Part shown: piece by piece, positions 9,197-18,059 of the stretch | Numbering within the stretch: position 1 is the stretch's first letter | Layout: every line of letters starts with the position of its first letter | NCBI RefSeq assembly: GCF_045862785.1 | Contig: NZ_BQXO01000001.1 | Coordinates: forward strand, 496,001 to 560,000 | DNA from: Furfurilactobacillus curtus | Lineage (GTDB): Bacteria; Bacillota; Bacilli; Lactobacillales; Lactobacillaceae | Length of the DNA stretch: 64,000 nt | Reading direction: 5' to 3' | Translations under genes and position numbers: made by a program | The notes under the pieces: generated by a model | Database searches by the model: none | The model's input: the letters and a program-made list of their open reading frames with translations, nothing else | What the model was told of the DNA's origin: nothing

Positions 9197-10597
9197 TTAA
9201 CTTCTTTGCCGTTTTTTACGGTACTTCCACGAGACCAACGAAAATCCCAAAATAATGGTCATAAGTGGGTTTAGGTAAGGGTAAAAAGCAAACGGAATAT
9301 ATTTTAAAGGATTGACATTGAGGGTGCCCGAAATAAACACACCGCTCACGCCCCAAGGAACAAGCGCGTTAATATCAGCACCAGCCGTTGCTAATGTTCG
9401 TGATAAGTATTTGGGGTCCAAACCCAATCGATGGTAAGCCCCTTTAAAGGTTGTTCCCGGTAAAATAATTGAAAGATACTGCTCACCAACAGCAAAGTTA
9501 ATTCCAATACCACTCAACGCGGTCATTAGAATTAAACGTCCAGGCGTATTTACAAAACGTTGAATACTGTCAATTACGCCGTGTACCACACCAAATTTAA
9601 TTAATAATCCGCCAAGAGAAAGTGCACAAATAATGAGTGAAATTGATCCCAACATGCTATCAATACCACCACCACTCATAATCTTATTAACCGTTGATAC
9701 GCCCGTTGTTGCGTGGTATCCACTCATTAAAATCAACCCAATTTTATTAATCTTAATCCCAGGTGATTCAATTAAAACCATTGCGATGGCCGTCAGCGCG
9801 CCTACCAATAGGCTTGGCACAGCGGGCACTTTGCGCCAGGCCAGCAACAATAGCACAATAATCGGAATCAGTGACCATCCAGAAATCAAGAACGAATGTC
9901 CGAGTGTATTACTAATTTCGTGAATAGTTTTTAAATCAGCCACATGTGTCGTGGTGCCAATGAAAAAGTACATGGCCATAGCAATCACAGCAGCCGGTAT
10001 GACGCTTTGACTCATGTTTTTTAAATGAACATACAAATCCACCTGTGCGATCCCAGTGGTTAAATTAGATGTATCAGATAATGGCGACATGTTATTCCCT
10101 AAAAAGGCACCAGAGACTATCGCCCCCGTAACTATTGGCGCAGGAAATCCCAACACATGGCCGATGCCCATAAAGGCAATTCCCATCGTTGAAATGGTAG
10201 TGAATGCGCTACCTACCGTGATCCCAATAAGTCCACAGATCAGAAAAATTGTGGGCAAAAAGAATTTGATAGAAAGCACTCTAAAACCAATGACCATAAT
10301 TGTGGCGATGGTACCCGATGCCAACCAAGAAGCAACTAATAAACCGATCATTAAAAATATAATGATTGGAATGATTCCTGGCGTGATTCCTTCAACAATT
10401 CCATTAAAAATTTCATCCCAACTAAACCCACGCAGGTGACCATAAAACATAATTAGTGTGAATACCAACAAGATTGGAATTTGAGGTGCCATTTTGTAAT
10501 GAATAATTAAAATGCCCAATAAAGAAAACATTACAATTAACGTTATTAAGCTCTCTGCTAATCCAAATTCCAGGTGCACTCGCTCATCTTTTTTCAT
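9197..10597 (-). CDS. nhaC: Na+/H+ antiporter NhaC family
   Basis: 466 aa membrane protein with about 12 helices, matching the NhaC/YheL antiporter family (ILVFTLIMFYGHLRGFSWDE, then GNNMSPLSDTSNLTTG and GEQYLSIILPG). It is third in the tyrosine operon, as described for L. brevis tyrosine decarboxylation loci. It may adjust pH or Na+ during decarboxylation, or move an amino acid anion; the ion specificity is not proven. RBS AGGTAAC precedes the ATG. A weak hairpin separates it from tyrP, so expression may depend on read-through. Confidence 0.9.
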   Translation of the reverse strand: MKKDERVHLEFGLAESLITLIVMFSLLGILIIHYKMAPQIPILLVFTLIMFYGHLRGFSWDEIFNGIVEGITPGIIPIIIFLMIGLLVASWLASGTIATIMVIGFRVLSIKFFLPTIFLICGLIGITVGSAFTTISTMGIAFMGIGHVLGFPAPIVTGAIVSGAFLGNNMSPLSDTSNLTTGIAQVDLYVHLKNMSQSVIPAAVIAMAMYFFIGTTTHVADLKTIHEISNTLGHSFLISGWSLIPIIVLLLLAWRKVPAVPSLLVGALTAIAMVLIESPGIKINKIGLILMSGYHATTGVSTVNKIMSGGGIDSMLGSISLIICALSLGGLLIKFGVVHGVIDSIQRFVNTPGRLILMTALSGIGINFAVGEQYLSIILPGTTFKGAYHRLGLDPKYLSRTLATAGADINALVPWGVSGVFISGTLNVNPLKYIPFAFYPYLNPLMTIILGFSLVSWKYRKKRQRS

Positions 10598-10612
10598 GGT
10601 GTTACCTCTAAA

Positions 10613-10650
10613 TGATAAAAGGGTCCCGCTTTAATTAAGTAGGCCCCTTT
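10613..10650 (-). terminator. Weak hairpin between tyrP and nhaC
   Basis: Imperfect inverted repeat AAAGGGGCC ... GGACCCTTT on the minus strand followed by TTAT. It could attenuate transcription into nhaC. Confidence 0.4.
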
Positions 10651-10664
10651 CAAACGTATTGTTA

Positions 10665-12086
10665 CTACTTATTTTTTTGCAGATCGGCTTGAACTTGCGT
10701 CAACCACTTGTCACTCTTGTGGCTAAAAATTATAAGTGGTGCGACAAATAGAATAATCGTAATGAGTACTACGAAAATGGCTTGCGTTAAATCACTAGCG
10801 ATCAACGTCGCAATAATAATGACAGCAATTCCAAAAATCAGTAACGTTGCCCACAAATAAGCGACGAAATTACCTTGATGTCCGAGTCGATAAGGTCGCG
10901 GTGCGTCTGGTTGCTTTTGTCGCAAACGAATAATTGAAATAGCAATCAATACATAAACTAACGCGTAAATGACCGTCGTTGCATTTGTTAGCGTTAAGAA
11001 GACTCCGTTGACATTTTTCATGACCCCATATAATAAGGCAAATAATGAAATCATGATGCTTTGCGTCAATACCACATTTTTCGAAACATCGTATTGGTTA
11101 ACTTTATGATAGCCAAAGGATGCCGGTAATTGCCCTTCTCGGGCAACTTGTGTCATGGTTTTTGACGGCCCAGTCACCCAAGCTGATAGTTGAATCAAAA
11201 CCCCAATTACCACCATAAAACTGAAGATGTTGGCAATAATGGTCGGCCAACCTAAAATTTTGCACCAAAGTAAAATAGGTTGAGTGATATTAGACAATTG
11301 AATTTTTCCGTTTGGCACTACATTAGCGACTAACATCCCATTTAGAATGTTCATCAAAACCAGTCCGATTAGAGCAATGAAAATTCCTCTAGTATAGGTC
11401 TTTTCTGCCTTATGAAGCCGGGGAATGAAGACCGAAGAAATTTCAATTCCAGTGTAGATGAACGAAATTGCGGCAAAATATTGAAGCGTCTGCATGTTTG
11501 AAAGACTTGGCATCAACTTCGACCAGCTGAATGTACCTAAATAACTTCCCGGATTAACACCCGTCTTAATCAGCGCAGCAATTCCCATCACCAGCATAAT
11601 CACAATCGGAATATACACGCCAAGCCAGACTCCGATATTCCCACCTACCTTAGCCATATCGAACTTGAGGTTAAGAAAAGTAATAATCCAATAAAAGATC
11701 AAAATGTTGGCTAAAATAAACCAGTGATTATTTCCTAAAGCTACATTACCAATAGTATTTCCCCACAATGGACCAATAGTAGAAGCCACCATCACCATAC
11801 CAGGGAACATTTGAACCCAGAGAAGCCAAGCAGTAGTAAAGCCCCATTTTTCGCCAAGTCCTGTTTTTACCCAGAGTTGCGGTCCACCTTCTTCTTGCAT
11901 CATCGTTCCAAGTTCCCCTGAAATTAATGCAACCGGTAAGGCGAAGAATACGACTGCGAAAATCATGTATGTGATCTGTGTCCATCCAGTCGCTGCCACT
12001 GACGGGATGCTTCGTACCGTTGCACACAACGCCATAGTCATCCCAATGAATGTTGTGAGCCCAATTTTAGACGCCTGTTTTTCCAT
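10665..12086 (-). CDS. tyrP: Tyrosine/tyramine antiporter
   Basis: 473 aa APC-family transporter with about 12 helices, immediately downstream of the tyrosine decarboxylase gene. It exchanges external tyrosine for internal tyramine, generating proton motive force. Family features include an early helix with SVAATGWTQITYM and the stretch SGELGTMMQEEGGPQLWVK, typical of the glutamate:GABA/tyrosine antiporter group. RBS AAGGGGA precedes the ATG. Substrate assignment follows from the conserved tdc-tyrP pairing in enterococci and lactobacilli. Confidence 0.95.
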   Translation of the reverse strand: MEKQASKIGLTTFIGMTMALCATVRSIPSVAATGWTQITYMIFAVVFFALPVALISGELGTMMQEEGGPQLWVKTGLGEKWGFTTAWLLWVQMFPGMVMVASTIGPLWGNTIGNVALGNNHWFILANILIFYWIITFLNLKFDMAKVGGNIGVWLGVYIPIVIMLVMGIAALIKTGVNPGSYLGTFSWSKLMPSLSNMQTLQYFAAISFIYTGIEISSVFIPRLHKAEKTYTRGIFIALIGLVLMNILNGMLVANVVPNGKIQLSNITQPILLWCKILGWPTIIANIFSFMVVIGVLIQLSAWVTGPSKTMTQVAREGQLPASFGYHKVNQYDVSKNVVLTQSIMISLFALLYGVMKNVNGVFLTLTNATTVIYALVYVLIAISIIRLRQKQPDAPRPYRLGHQGNFVAYLWATLLIFGIAVIIIATLIASDLTQAIFVVLITIILFVAPLIIFSHKSDKWLTQVQADLQKNK

Positions 12087-12129
12087 TTTTAAAAAATCCC
12101 CTTTTAAAAGTTTTTGAAACGACTAGCGT

Positions 12130-13989
12130 CTATTTTTCAAAAATGGCTGCCAGGTCTTGCTGAATTGCTGCTTTAATTTTTGGTGCGAAATAGGCAAAGT
12201 TTTCGGCACGATTCATATAAGGTGTCATGACGGAAGCTCGAATAATTGTTACTTTTTGTACCCTCTGCCATTCTGCTTCTGAGATACCGAGGCTTTGAAC
12301 AAAATGTAGTGGACTATCACCATAGTCAGCTTGGGAAAAGTCAGTATGGGAAACAATGTATTCTTTTCCATAGAGACTTCCCTTGACATAAGAAGCCTGA
12401 TCGTACAAATCGTGATTCAACTGATTAATCTCGTCTAAATTGGTGTTGCCCTTTTCTGTAATGACGTAATCCACCATGTTAAAATCAGGATCTGTCAATG
12501 GATGTACCTGAATTGTATGTTGCCCAACCTTAAATTCGAGTTGACCTAAAAAGTCATAATAACGTCGTGCTCCTTCCATCGACGCACCAATCAGCTTGCC
12601 ATATCCAGAAACGTTCAGTGGGAGCACGTGATGGGCAGCCCACACCGCAGCTGCAGTTGCCCCAGCTTTAGAGCCTTCTAGAATATAGGCACCAAGTAAT
12701 GCCGGAATATCTGCACCCTTTTCAAATACATAAGTAGCAAAATAAGAAATCGTATCTCGCATTCTGATATCTTTGATGGCAATCCCACCAGCGGCATAAG
12801 GAACATATCCCATTTTGTGAGGATCAATAGTAATCGATTCGGCTTCATCAAATGCTTTATAGGCGTCATAAACCTCTTTTTTGATGAATGACTTCTTTTC
12901 AGTGAAAACACCGTATTCTTGATGCTTTTGTTGTAGTTGATCAAAGGGAATGAAATGATTGTTTTCATCTAGGAAAATTGCGCGAGCATAACCGCCATAT
13001 GCGGCATCAACATGTAGATAAAAATAAAGCCCTTTTTCCATTAACTCTTCTCGCAGCTTAACAATTTGGTCAATATTGTCGACGGCACCTTCTTCAGTGG
13101 ATCCGGCAACACCTACCACCCCTAAAATTGGCGTTTTCTCTGCCGCCAATTTAGTAATAATTTGCTTTAACGCCGCAACATTCATCCGATAATGATCGTC
13201 AACAGGGACAGGGACGACTTGATCCAAGCCAATCCCAATAATGTCAGCAGCCTTTAGCCAAGAATAATGTTTCGTTTGAGGCACCAACCATTTACCTAAC
13301 TCATGCAAATGTTCGCCACTTCTAGCCGATTTGTTTTTTATGGCATCCAGCTTATCGCCTGCTTTTTCTAGTAAATCCATAATTGTTTCAGTAGGTAAAT
13401 TCAGTAATTCCCAATCTGATTTTCCAGCCACTAACTCCGGTGTGACCTCTTTCATGGCTAATGGCAGTGACTTAATATTTCGTGCATACCAAAGGCCTTC
13501 CAAATTTGCCAAAGATCCATCCGCTACAATGTGGCCCCAACCTTGTTGATAACCCATTAACGTGGCAAATTCGTGACCAACTTCCTCTTCCATTTGTGAA
13601 GTCGCTGGTGAGGACTCATACGCCACATTATTACCATTCCAGAGCATGGCGTAGTTATACGCTAAAATGGCTGGCATTAATGTTTCTGAATTCATATGTC
13701 CCCAATAACGTCCAGCAGAATGCCATGGTACTGACTCTGTCCGAATTCGTTGCGACAACTCATTTAAAACGTCTTTCATATGGTTAACTGTCGCGCCAAA
13801 GTTGTCACTAGATTGTTGTTCAGGCGTAATCATTGCTTTATCCTGTGGCAAGTAATTTTCACGCCACCCGAGATGCTCATCAACTAGTTCGTTCAATAAA
13901 TCTTTATAGAGTTGACCATTTTCCGCCTTATCTCCAATAAACAAAGCATCAAGATCCAAATCTTTTGAAAAGGGTTTAAGATCATTCAT
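12130..13989 (-). CDS. tdc: Tyrosine decarboxylase
   Basis: 619 aa PLP-dependent enzyme converting tyrosine to tyramine and CO2. The PLP lysine is in SITIDPHKMGYVPY. With the start at 13989 it is residue 392, the same number as the PLP lysine of characterised L. brevis TDC, which supports this start over the TTG at 14037. The cofactor-binding Asp is in LHVDAAYGGYARA (about 328). WHSAGRYWGHMNSETLMPA and ESSPATSQMEEEVG are diagnostic. It is the first gene of tdc-tyrP-nhaC-UPF0340. A cre-like site lies about 90 bp upstream, after the tyrS terminator. Decarboxylation consumes a cytoplasmic proton and aids acid survival. Confidence 0.98.
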   Translation of the reverse strand: MNDLKPFSKDLDLDALFIGDKAENGQLYKDLLNELVDEHLGWRENYLPQDKAMITPEQQSSDNFGATVNHMKDVLNELSQRIRTESVPWHSAGRYWGHMNSETLMPAILAYNYAMLWNGNNVAYESSPATSQMEEEVGHEFATLMGYQQGWGHIVADGSLANLEGLWYARNIKSLPLAMKEVTPELVAGKSDWELLNLPTETIMDLLEKAGDKLDAIKNKSARSGEHLHELGKWLVPQTKHYSWLKAADIIGIGLDQVVPVPVDDHYRMNVAALKQIITKLAAEKTPILGVVGVAGSTEEGAVDNIDQIVKLREELMEKGLYFYLHVDAAYGGYARAIFLDENNHFIPFDQLQQKHQEYGVFTEKKSFIKKEVYDAYKAFDEAESITIDPHKMGYVPYAAGGIAIKDIRMRDTISYFATYVFEKGADIPALLGAYILEGSKAGATAAAVWAAHHVLPLNVSGYGKLIGASMEGARRYYDFLGQLEFKVGQHTIQVHPLTDPDFNMVDYVITEKGNTNLDEINQLNHDLYDQASYVKGSLYGKEYIVSHTDFSQADYGDSPLHFVQSLGISEAEWQRVQKVTIIRASVMTPYMNRAENFAYFAPKIKAAIQQDLAAIFEK

Positions 13990-14077
13990 TTTCAAAGCTT
14001 CTTTCAATTTATTTGAAGCACGCGTGTTCCTTCGCAAGTAATATATTCCCTCGAAAACGTCCCTGTAAAGGGTATTA

Positions 14078-14091
14078 TGAACACGCTTTCA
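14078..14091. promoter_or_regulatory. cre/LacI-like site upstream of tdc
   Basis: TGAACACGCTTTCA (TGAAAGCGTGTTCA on the minus strand) matches the CcpA cre pattern except for one position. It lies about 90 bp upstream of the tdc ATG. Confidence 0.5.
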
Positions 14092-14191
14092 CAAATTAAA
14101 AATGTATGAGCCTTGATTTAACAATGTTTTTGTTTCCTCAGGTGAGCAATCTCACCCGTTATCGGGTATAGCGGATTGATTAAGATCATAA

Positions 14192-14234
14192 GAAAAAGCC
14201 GCTAATTTAATTCAAAAATAATTAGCGGCTTTTG
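14192..14234 (-). terminator. Terminator after tyrS
   Basis: Stem AAAAGCCGCTAATT ... AATTAGCGGCTTTT followed by T-rich sequence on the minus strand. It separates tyrS from the tdc operon, as in other tyrosine decarboxylase loci. Confidence 0.85.
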
Positions 14235-14268
14235 TATACGAACTCATGTTCGATTTTCTAATTCTGTT

Positions 14269-15525
14269 CTAATTTATGACTTTGGCTAAGAAGTAATTCC
14301 GTTTTCCTCGACGAATAATCATGAACTTCCCCGAAAAATTCTCTTGCGGATTAATAACTTCGTTAATATTGGTTAAGCGATCCCCATTAATTGTTATAGC
14401 TCCCGCCGCTACATCCTCGCGTGCCTGACGTTTTGACGGTTCAACAGCAGTCGACGCAAGCAAATCAACAATATTTTGATTTGTCCCGCTAACTTCAACA
14501 TGTGGCACCTTTTCAAAGGCTTCCTGAACTTCTGCAACGCTAAGATCTTTAACATTACCTGTAAAAAGAATATCTGAAATCTTTTCTGCTTGATCTAGTG
14601 CCTCTTGACCATGAACGAATCGAGTGACCTCCTCTGCCAGCCGACGCTGTGCTTGCCGTAGCTCAGGATGCAGCTTAACTTGCTTATCAAGATTATCAAT
14701 TTCATCTTTAGCTAAAAAGGTAAAGAACTTCAGATACTTAATGACATCACGATCGTCTTGATTTAACCAAAATTGGTAAAATTCGTAAGGTGACGTCTTT
14801 TTACTATCCAGCCAAATCGCCCCACCAGCTGTTTTACCAAATTTAGTTCCATCGGCTTTCAACATCAACGGGATCGTCAACCCGTATACTGGTTCATTAG
14901 CGTCCATAACCTTGTGAATCATATCAATACCAGCTGTGATATTCCCCCATTGATCTGCGCCACCAATTTGTAACTGAATACCATAGTCCCGATGAAGTGT
15001 TAAAAAGTCAATCGACTGCAAAATTTGGTAAGTAAATTCTGTAAATGAAATCCCTACCTCGAGTCGGCTTGCAACAATATCTTTTGCTAACATGGTGTTA
15101 ACATTAACCACTTTACCGTAATCTCGTAAGAAGTCTAAGAGAGAAAGCTTAGATAACCAGCTATAGTTGTTAACCATCGTGACATTGGCATCGCCGCCAA
15201 ACAAACGCTTCATCTGAGAACTCAACGCCTCAACATTATGGTTAACCTGTTCCATCGTTTGTAACTGCCGTTCTGAGTTACGACCACTGGGATCACCGAT
15301 ACTACCGGTACCTCCACCAATCAAAATATATGGATGATGGCCAGCTAATTCAAAGCGCTTCATCATCATAAAGGGAATCAAATGTCCAATGTGCATACTG
15401 TCGCCAGTTGGATCAACACCGCAGTACAAAGCGATTTTATGCTGATCAACGAGCTCACGTAAACCTTCAGCATCCGTCTGCTGATTAATTGCGTCCCGCC
15501 ATGTTAATTCGTCAATAATATTCAT
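14269..15525 (-). CDS. tyrS: Tyrosyl-tRNA synthetase (tdc-linked copy)
   Basis: 418 aa class I synthetase charging tRNA-Tyr. The HIGH motif appears as HIGH in GDSMHIGHLIPFMM. The KMSKS equivalent is KFGKT in LKADGTKFGKTAGG. A C-terminal S4 RNA-binding domain is visible (SKRQAREDVAAGAITINGD). The ATG at 15525 follows GGAAGG; upstream in-frame codons lie inside the T-box and are rejected. A tyrS at this place is a hallmark of tdc loci and is thought to act as a tyrosine gauge. Whether a second housekeeping tyrS exists elsewhere cannot be seen. Confidence 0.96.
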   Translation of the reverse strand: MNIIDELTWRDAINQQTDAEGLRELVDQHKIALYCGVDPTGDSMHIGHLIPFMMMKRFELAGHHPYILIGGGTGSIGDPSGRNSERQLQTMEQVNHNVEALSSQMKRLFGGDANVTMVNNYSWLSKLSLLDFLRDYGKVVNVNTMLAKDIVASRLEVGISFTEFTYQILQSIDFLTLHRDYGIQLQIGGADQWGNITAGIDMIHKVMDANEPVYGLTIPLMLKADGTKFGKTAGGAIWLDSKKTSPYEFYQFWLNQDDRDVIKYLKFFTFLAKDEIDNLDKQVKLHPELRQAQRRLAEEVTRFVHGQEALDQAEKISDILFTGNVKDLSVAEVQEAFEKVPHVEVSGTNQNIVDLLASTAVEPSKRQAREDVAAGAITINGDRLTNINEVINPQENFSGKFMIIRRGKRNYFLAKVIN

Positions 15526-15550
15526 TGTCGACCTTCCTTTCTTTCCGCAC

Positions 15551-15794
15551 AAAAAAATCGTCCCTAAGAATTTCTTAGGGACGATTAACCGCGGTACCAC
15601 CCGAATTACACATAATGTGTCACTTGATTAACTGATAACGCGGCTAAAGCGTGTTCTCTGACAGCGTTGAATGTAATTCGATTCACATCACTTTACCGCT
15701 TTCCACCAACCGCGGCTCTCTTAAAAAATGATGGCAAATCTACTTTGATCAACTAAAAACATTTTATATTAAATCTCTTTCGAAGCCTACAATA
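15551..15794 (-). promoter_or_regulatory. Tyrosine T-box leader of tyrS
   Basis: The minus strand carries the T-box sequence GGGTGGTACCGCGG (15588-15602), then a terminator stem AATCGTCCCTAAG/CTTAGGGACGATT with T7 (15551-15586). Upstream Stem I elements AGAGAG and GGTTGGTGGAAAGC are visible. A candidate specifier TAC (tyrosine) lies at 15673-15675 in GAATTACATTC. Uncharged tRNA-Tyr should favour read-through into tyrS. Confidence 0.9.
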
Positions 15795-15818
15795 CGGCAT
15801 TAAAACTGATTTAGTCAA
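15789..15818 (-). promoter_or_regulatory. Promoter of the tyrS T-box transcript
   Basis: Minus strand TTGACT, 18-bp spacer, TATTGT, placed just upstream of Stem I. Confidence 0.65.
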
Positions 15819-15830
15819 CGTATTTACAGA

Positions 15831-16133
15831 TTATATTTAAATTAGAAGTATGAATTGTTTTACGAACTTTTCCATGTACTCATATACATGTTGGTATGAA
15901 TCGCTTTTAGACAAGGAGCAACTTTCAATTAGCGCGTGTAAAAGAACAGCAAGCTTGATTAATGTGATTTTATTTAATCTTTGAATTGGAAAACCGATAA
16001 ACATTAAAATCAAATTAGATTATCGAACGAAATTAACATTAATTTTAAAAACTAGTTCTGTTAAATTAACAGAGAGAATAATATGAAAATCGAATTGTAA
16101 GGCCTCTTTTTTCATACTTTGGGAGAAATTAAC
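15831..16133. other. AT-rich intergenic region
   Basis: About 300 bp between the tyrS promoter and the small membrane-protein gene. It is very AT-rich with no credible ORF. It may contain the promoter of the following plus-strand gene. Confidence 0.5.
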
Positions 16134-16418
16134 ATGAAATCGAATAATTCAAATCGAAACTTAGCTAAAATAAACTCTGATATAAATGGCCAGCATAAGT
16201 CAGAAGGTCAATTTCCCCATTCGAACTATCGCCATGTCCACTGGCAATTAATCCTTAGCCTCGTGTTCTTATCTCCATTGATTAGGCCACTGATCACTTT
16301 TCACTATTCAGCCATGCCTCTTTTGGCAGCCGCAATTATTTTCGCTGGATTAGTTAGTATCTGTGTCGGAATTTGGAAATTAGCTGGGGAATTAATCAAT
16401 GCTTTCAACATGAGTTAG
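16134..16418 (+). CDS. Small two-helix membrane protein, unknown
   Basis: 94 aa, not recognised. A polar Asn/Ser-rich N-terminus (about 40 residues) is followed by two hydrophobic segments, LILSLVFLSPLIRPLITF and MPLLAAAIIFAGLVSICVG. The ATG at 16134 has RBS GGGAGA seven bases upstream, which is better than the TTG at 16119. It precedes a small HTH gene by about 100 bp on the same strand. The pair sits as a plus-strand island within minus-strand operons. No function can be assigned. Confidence 0.55.
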   Translation: MKSNNSNRNLAKINSDINGQHKSEGQFPHSNYRHVHWQLILSLVFLSPLIRPLITFHYSAMPLLAAAIIFAGLVSICVGIWKLAGELINAFNMS

Positions 16419-16525
16419 TCAACTTGACTAGCCTAGCTATTTTTTTATGTCTTCCCCTTTGCCCCTCTTTCAAACCGTAACTCACACTTGATCAAATTAA
16501 TAAACAAACTAATTAGGAGTAAAAC

Positions 16526-16771
16526 ATGATTAACCTTAACGATCGCGACATTATGTCCTCTAGTGAAGCTGCCAGACGATGGCAAAAATCCGACGATTAC
16601 GTACGCCAAGTGTTCAGAAAAAACCCGGAGCGGTTTCCAATCGGTACCATTCGAAAATTCGGCAAGCAGCTGGTTGTAACCAGACATGGCATAGAAATAG
16701 TCACAGGCGAGACGGAACCAGAGGCAAGAAAAAATGCTGCAAGCACATCTACAAATGCAATTGATAGATGA
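16526..16771 (+). CDS. Small helix-turn-helix protein (HTH_59-like)
   Basis: 81 aa. The segment MSSSEAARRWQKSDDYVRQV followed by PERFPIGTIRKFGKQLVVTR resembles the HTH_59/excisionase-type single-domain DNA-binding proteins common in lactobacilli, often near mobile or toxin-antitoxin genes. The RBS AGGAG is well placed. The lysine/alanine-rich tail is not part of the domain. The target is unknown, and no integrase is nearby. Confidence 0.65.
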   Translation: MINLNDRDIMSSSEAARRWQKSDDYVRQVFRKNPERFPIGTIRKFGKQLVVTRHGIEIVTGETEPEARKNAASTSTNAIDR

Positions 16772-16853
16772 AAACAATTAACGAATCAATTCAACTTGTC
16801 TGAATTCGTTCGCCCAATCAATCATCGAAATTCAACGAAAAAGTTTTTATTTC

Positions 16854-16907
16854 AAAAAAACAACCGCTATTCTGACATTTATTAAATGCCAAAATAGCGG
16901 TTGTTTT
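16854..16907. terminator. Bidirectional terminator
   Basis: CAACCGCTATT..GACATTTATTAAATGCC..AATAGCGGTTG, flanked by A-run and T-run, between the convergent HTH gene and the ECF S component. Confidence 0.85.
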
Positions 16908-16966
16908 AAATACCTCTTAACAAAGTACGCCGACTTAAAGTTTAAAATATAGCTCAATAGATCCCT

Positions 16967-17473
16967 CTATTTAGCCAAATACGGCTGAACCCTTGGAGTG
17001 ACAAGCCAAGCCACAACACCGCCAACGACGGCTTGAATCGGATTAGTTGCTAGGCCGACGAGACCCACTGCAGGCCCATATAACAAGGAATCCGCTAAGA
17101 AATAACCTGCCACCATAACAACACCGCCAATTCCTAAGGCTAGCCACCGAGCCATCGTTCCAGACAAGCGTTGCGAAAGATAGCCAACTAAGAATCCTTC
17201 CAGCCCATGAATGATTAGCGAGAAGAACATGTACTGTGCATAACCTGAAAGTAAATCAAGTAAAAAACCACTAAGCGCACCAACGGTCCCCCCTACTTTG
17301 GGTCCAAGTGCTAAAGCAGCGATGAAGATTCCGGCATCACAAAGATTGATATTCCCGTGTGTCATCGGTACGGGAATGATGAAAAGTCGACTAATCACTA
17401 CCGTAACTGCAACTAACATCGCTGTGAGCATTAATTTTTGTAGTTGCCCTCGATTAGGCGATTGATTTCCCAT
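16967..17473 (-). CDS. ECF transporter S component, probable vitamin B6 or precursor uptake
   Basis: 168 aa membrane protein with 5-6 helices. The stretch NINLCDAGIFIAALALGP, then GALSGFLLDLLSGYAQYM and IIHGLEGFLVGYL, matches the HmpT/PdxU2-like S component family (DUF1393/PF07155). It needs the shared ECF A, A' and T subunits, which are not in this window. It is the last gene of the operon MFS, pyridoxal kinase, UPF0340, S component, with a 9-12 bp gap. The neighbouring kinase points to pyridoxine-type substrate; a hydroxymethylpyrimidine substrate is the alternative. Start is ATG at 17473, following GAGG. Confidence 0.8.
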   Translation of the reverse strand: MGNQSPNRGQLQKLMLTAMLVAVTVVISRLFIIPVPMTHGNINLCDAGIFIAALALGPKVGGTVGALSGFLLDLLSGYAQYMFFSLIIHGLEGFLVGYLSQRLSGTMARWLALGIGGVVMVAGYFLADSLLYGPAVGLVGLATNPIQAVVGGVVAWLVTPRVQPYLAK

Positions 17474-17485
17474 CACGATTCCTCA

Positions 17486-18058
17486 CTAACGAATATCTTC
17501 TAAATTCTTATCCGTAAATTCATATTGAGCACGTTGACCACCAATCAACTTTGGTCGGGAACGTAGCGCAACAACGCGGGCCTCCCCAACATCGCGATGT
17601 TGTAATCGAACCGGAATTTGGACAAACTTCACATGCATCCCAATATCGGTACCACCGATGTCAATGCCGCCAGCCGCGGTAATATGTTCCACTTCAACCG
17701 GATCCTCAAATTGTTGATACCCGGCCACTTGTGTACCACCACCAGCATGAATTGCGGGAACAACTGACACAATTTCTAGATTATTTTGGTCGGCAACCTC
17801 ACGTTCCAATAACAAAGCGCGGTTAATGTGTTCACAGCCTTGAATTGCCAAATGCAAATGACGCGGAATAAGAAATTCTTGCAAGGTTTGGACAATCACT
17901 TGGCCAATTTCTAAGCTAGAATTAGTTCCTTTCCATTCACCACGAATTTCACTCGTACTACAACCAACAACGAAGATACTCTCTGGTCGCAATGTGACAT
18001 TTTCAAAATACTCGTTCAATGTTGCCCTCAAATCTTGTCGAACCTGTTCCAAATCCAT
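17486..18058 (-). CDS. UPF0340 family protein, B6-operon copy
   Basis: 190 aa. It shares the family blocks of the tyrosine-operon paralogue: GCSTSEI (32-38), IQGCEHINRA, EIVSVVPAI, VEVEH, GIDIGG and GMHVKFVQIPVR. It differs at non-motif positions, so the copies are not a recent duplication. It lies 1 bp after the pyridoxal kinase and 9-12 bp before the ECF S component, with RBS GGGAGG. This tight operon position is the best clue that the family acts on B6 vitamers or PLP; biochemistry is unknown. Confidence 0.9.
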   Translation of the reverse strand: MDLEQVRQDLRATLNEYFENVTLRPESIFVVGCSTSEIRGEWKGTNSSLEIGQVIVQTLQEFLIPRHLHLAIQGCEHINRALLLEREVADQNNLEIVSVVPAIHAGGGTQVAGYQQFEDPVEVEHITAAGGIDIGGTDIGMHVKFVQIPVRLQHRDVGEARVVALRSRPKLIGGQRAQYEFTDKNLEDIR

Positions 18059-18059
18059 T

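Noticed and set aside
10056..10439. 127 aa plus-strand frame inside nhaC
   Set aside because: Antisense shadow of a membrane protein; composition reflects the opposite strand.
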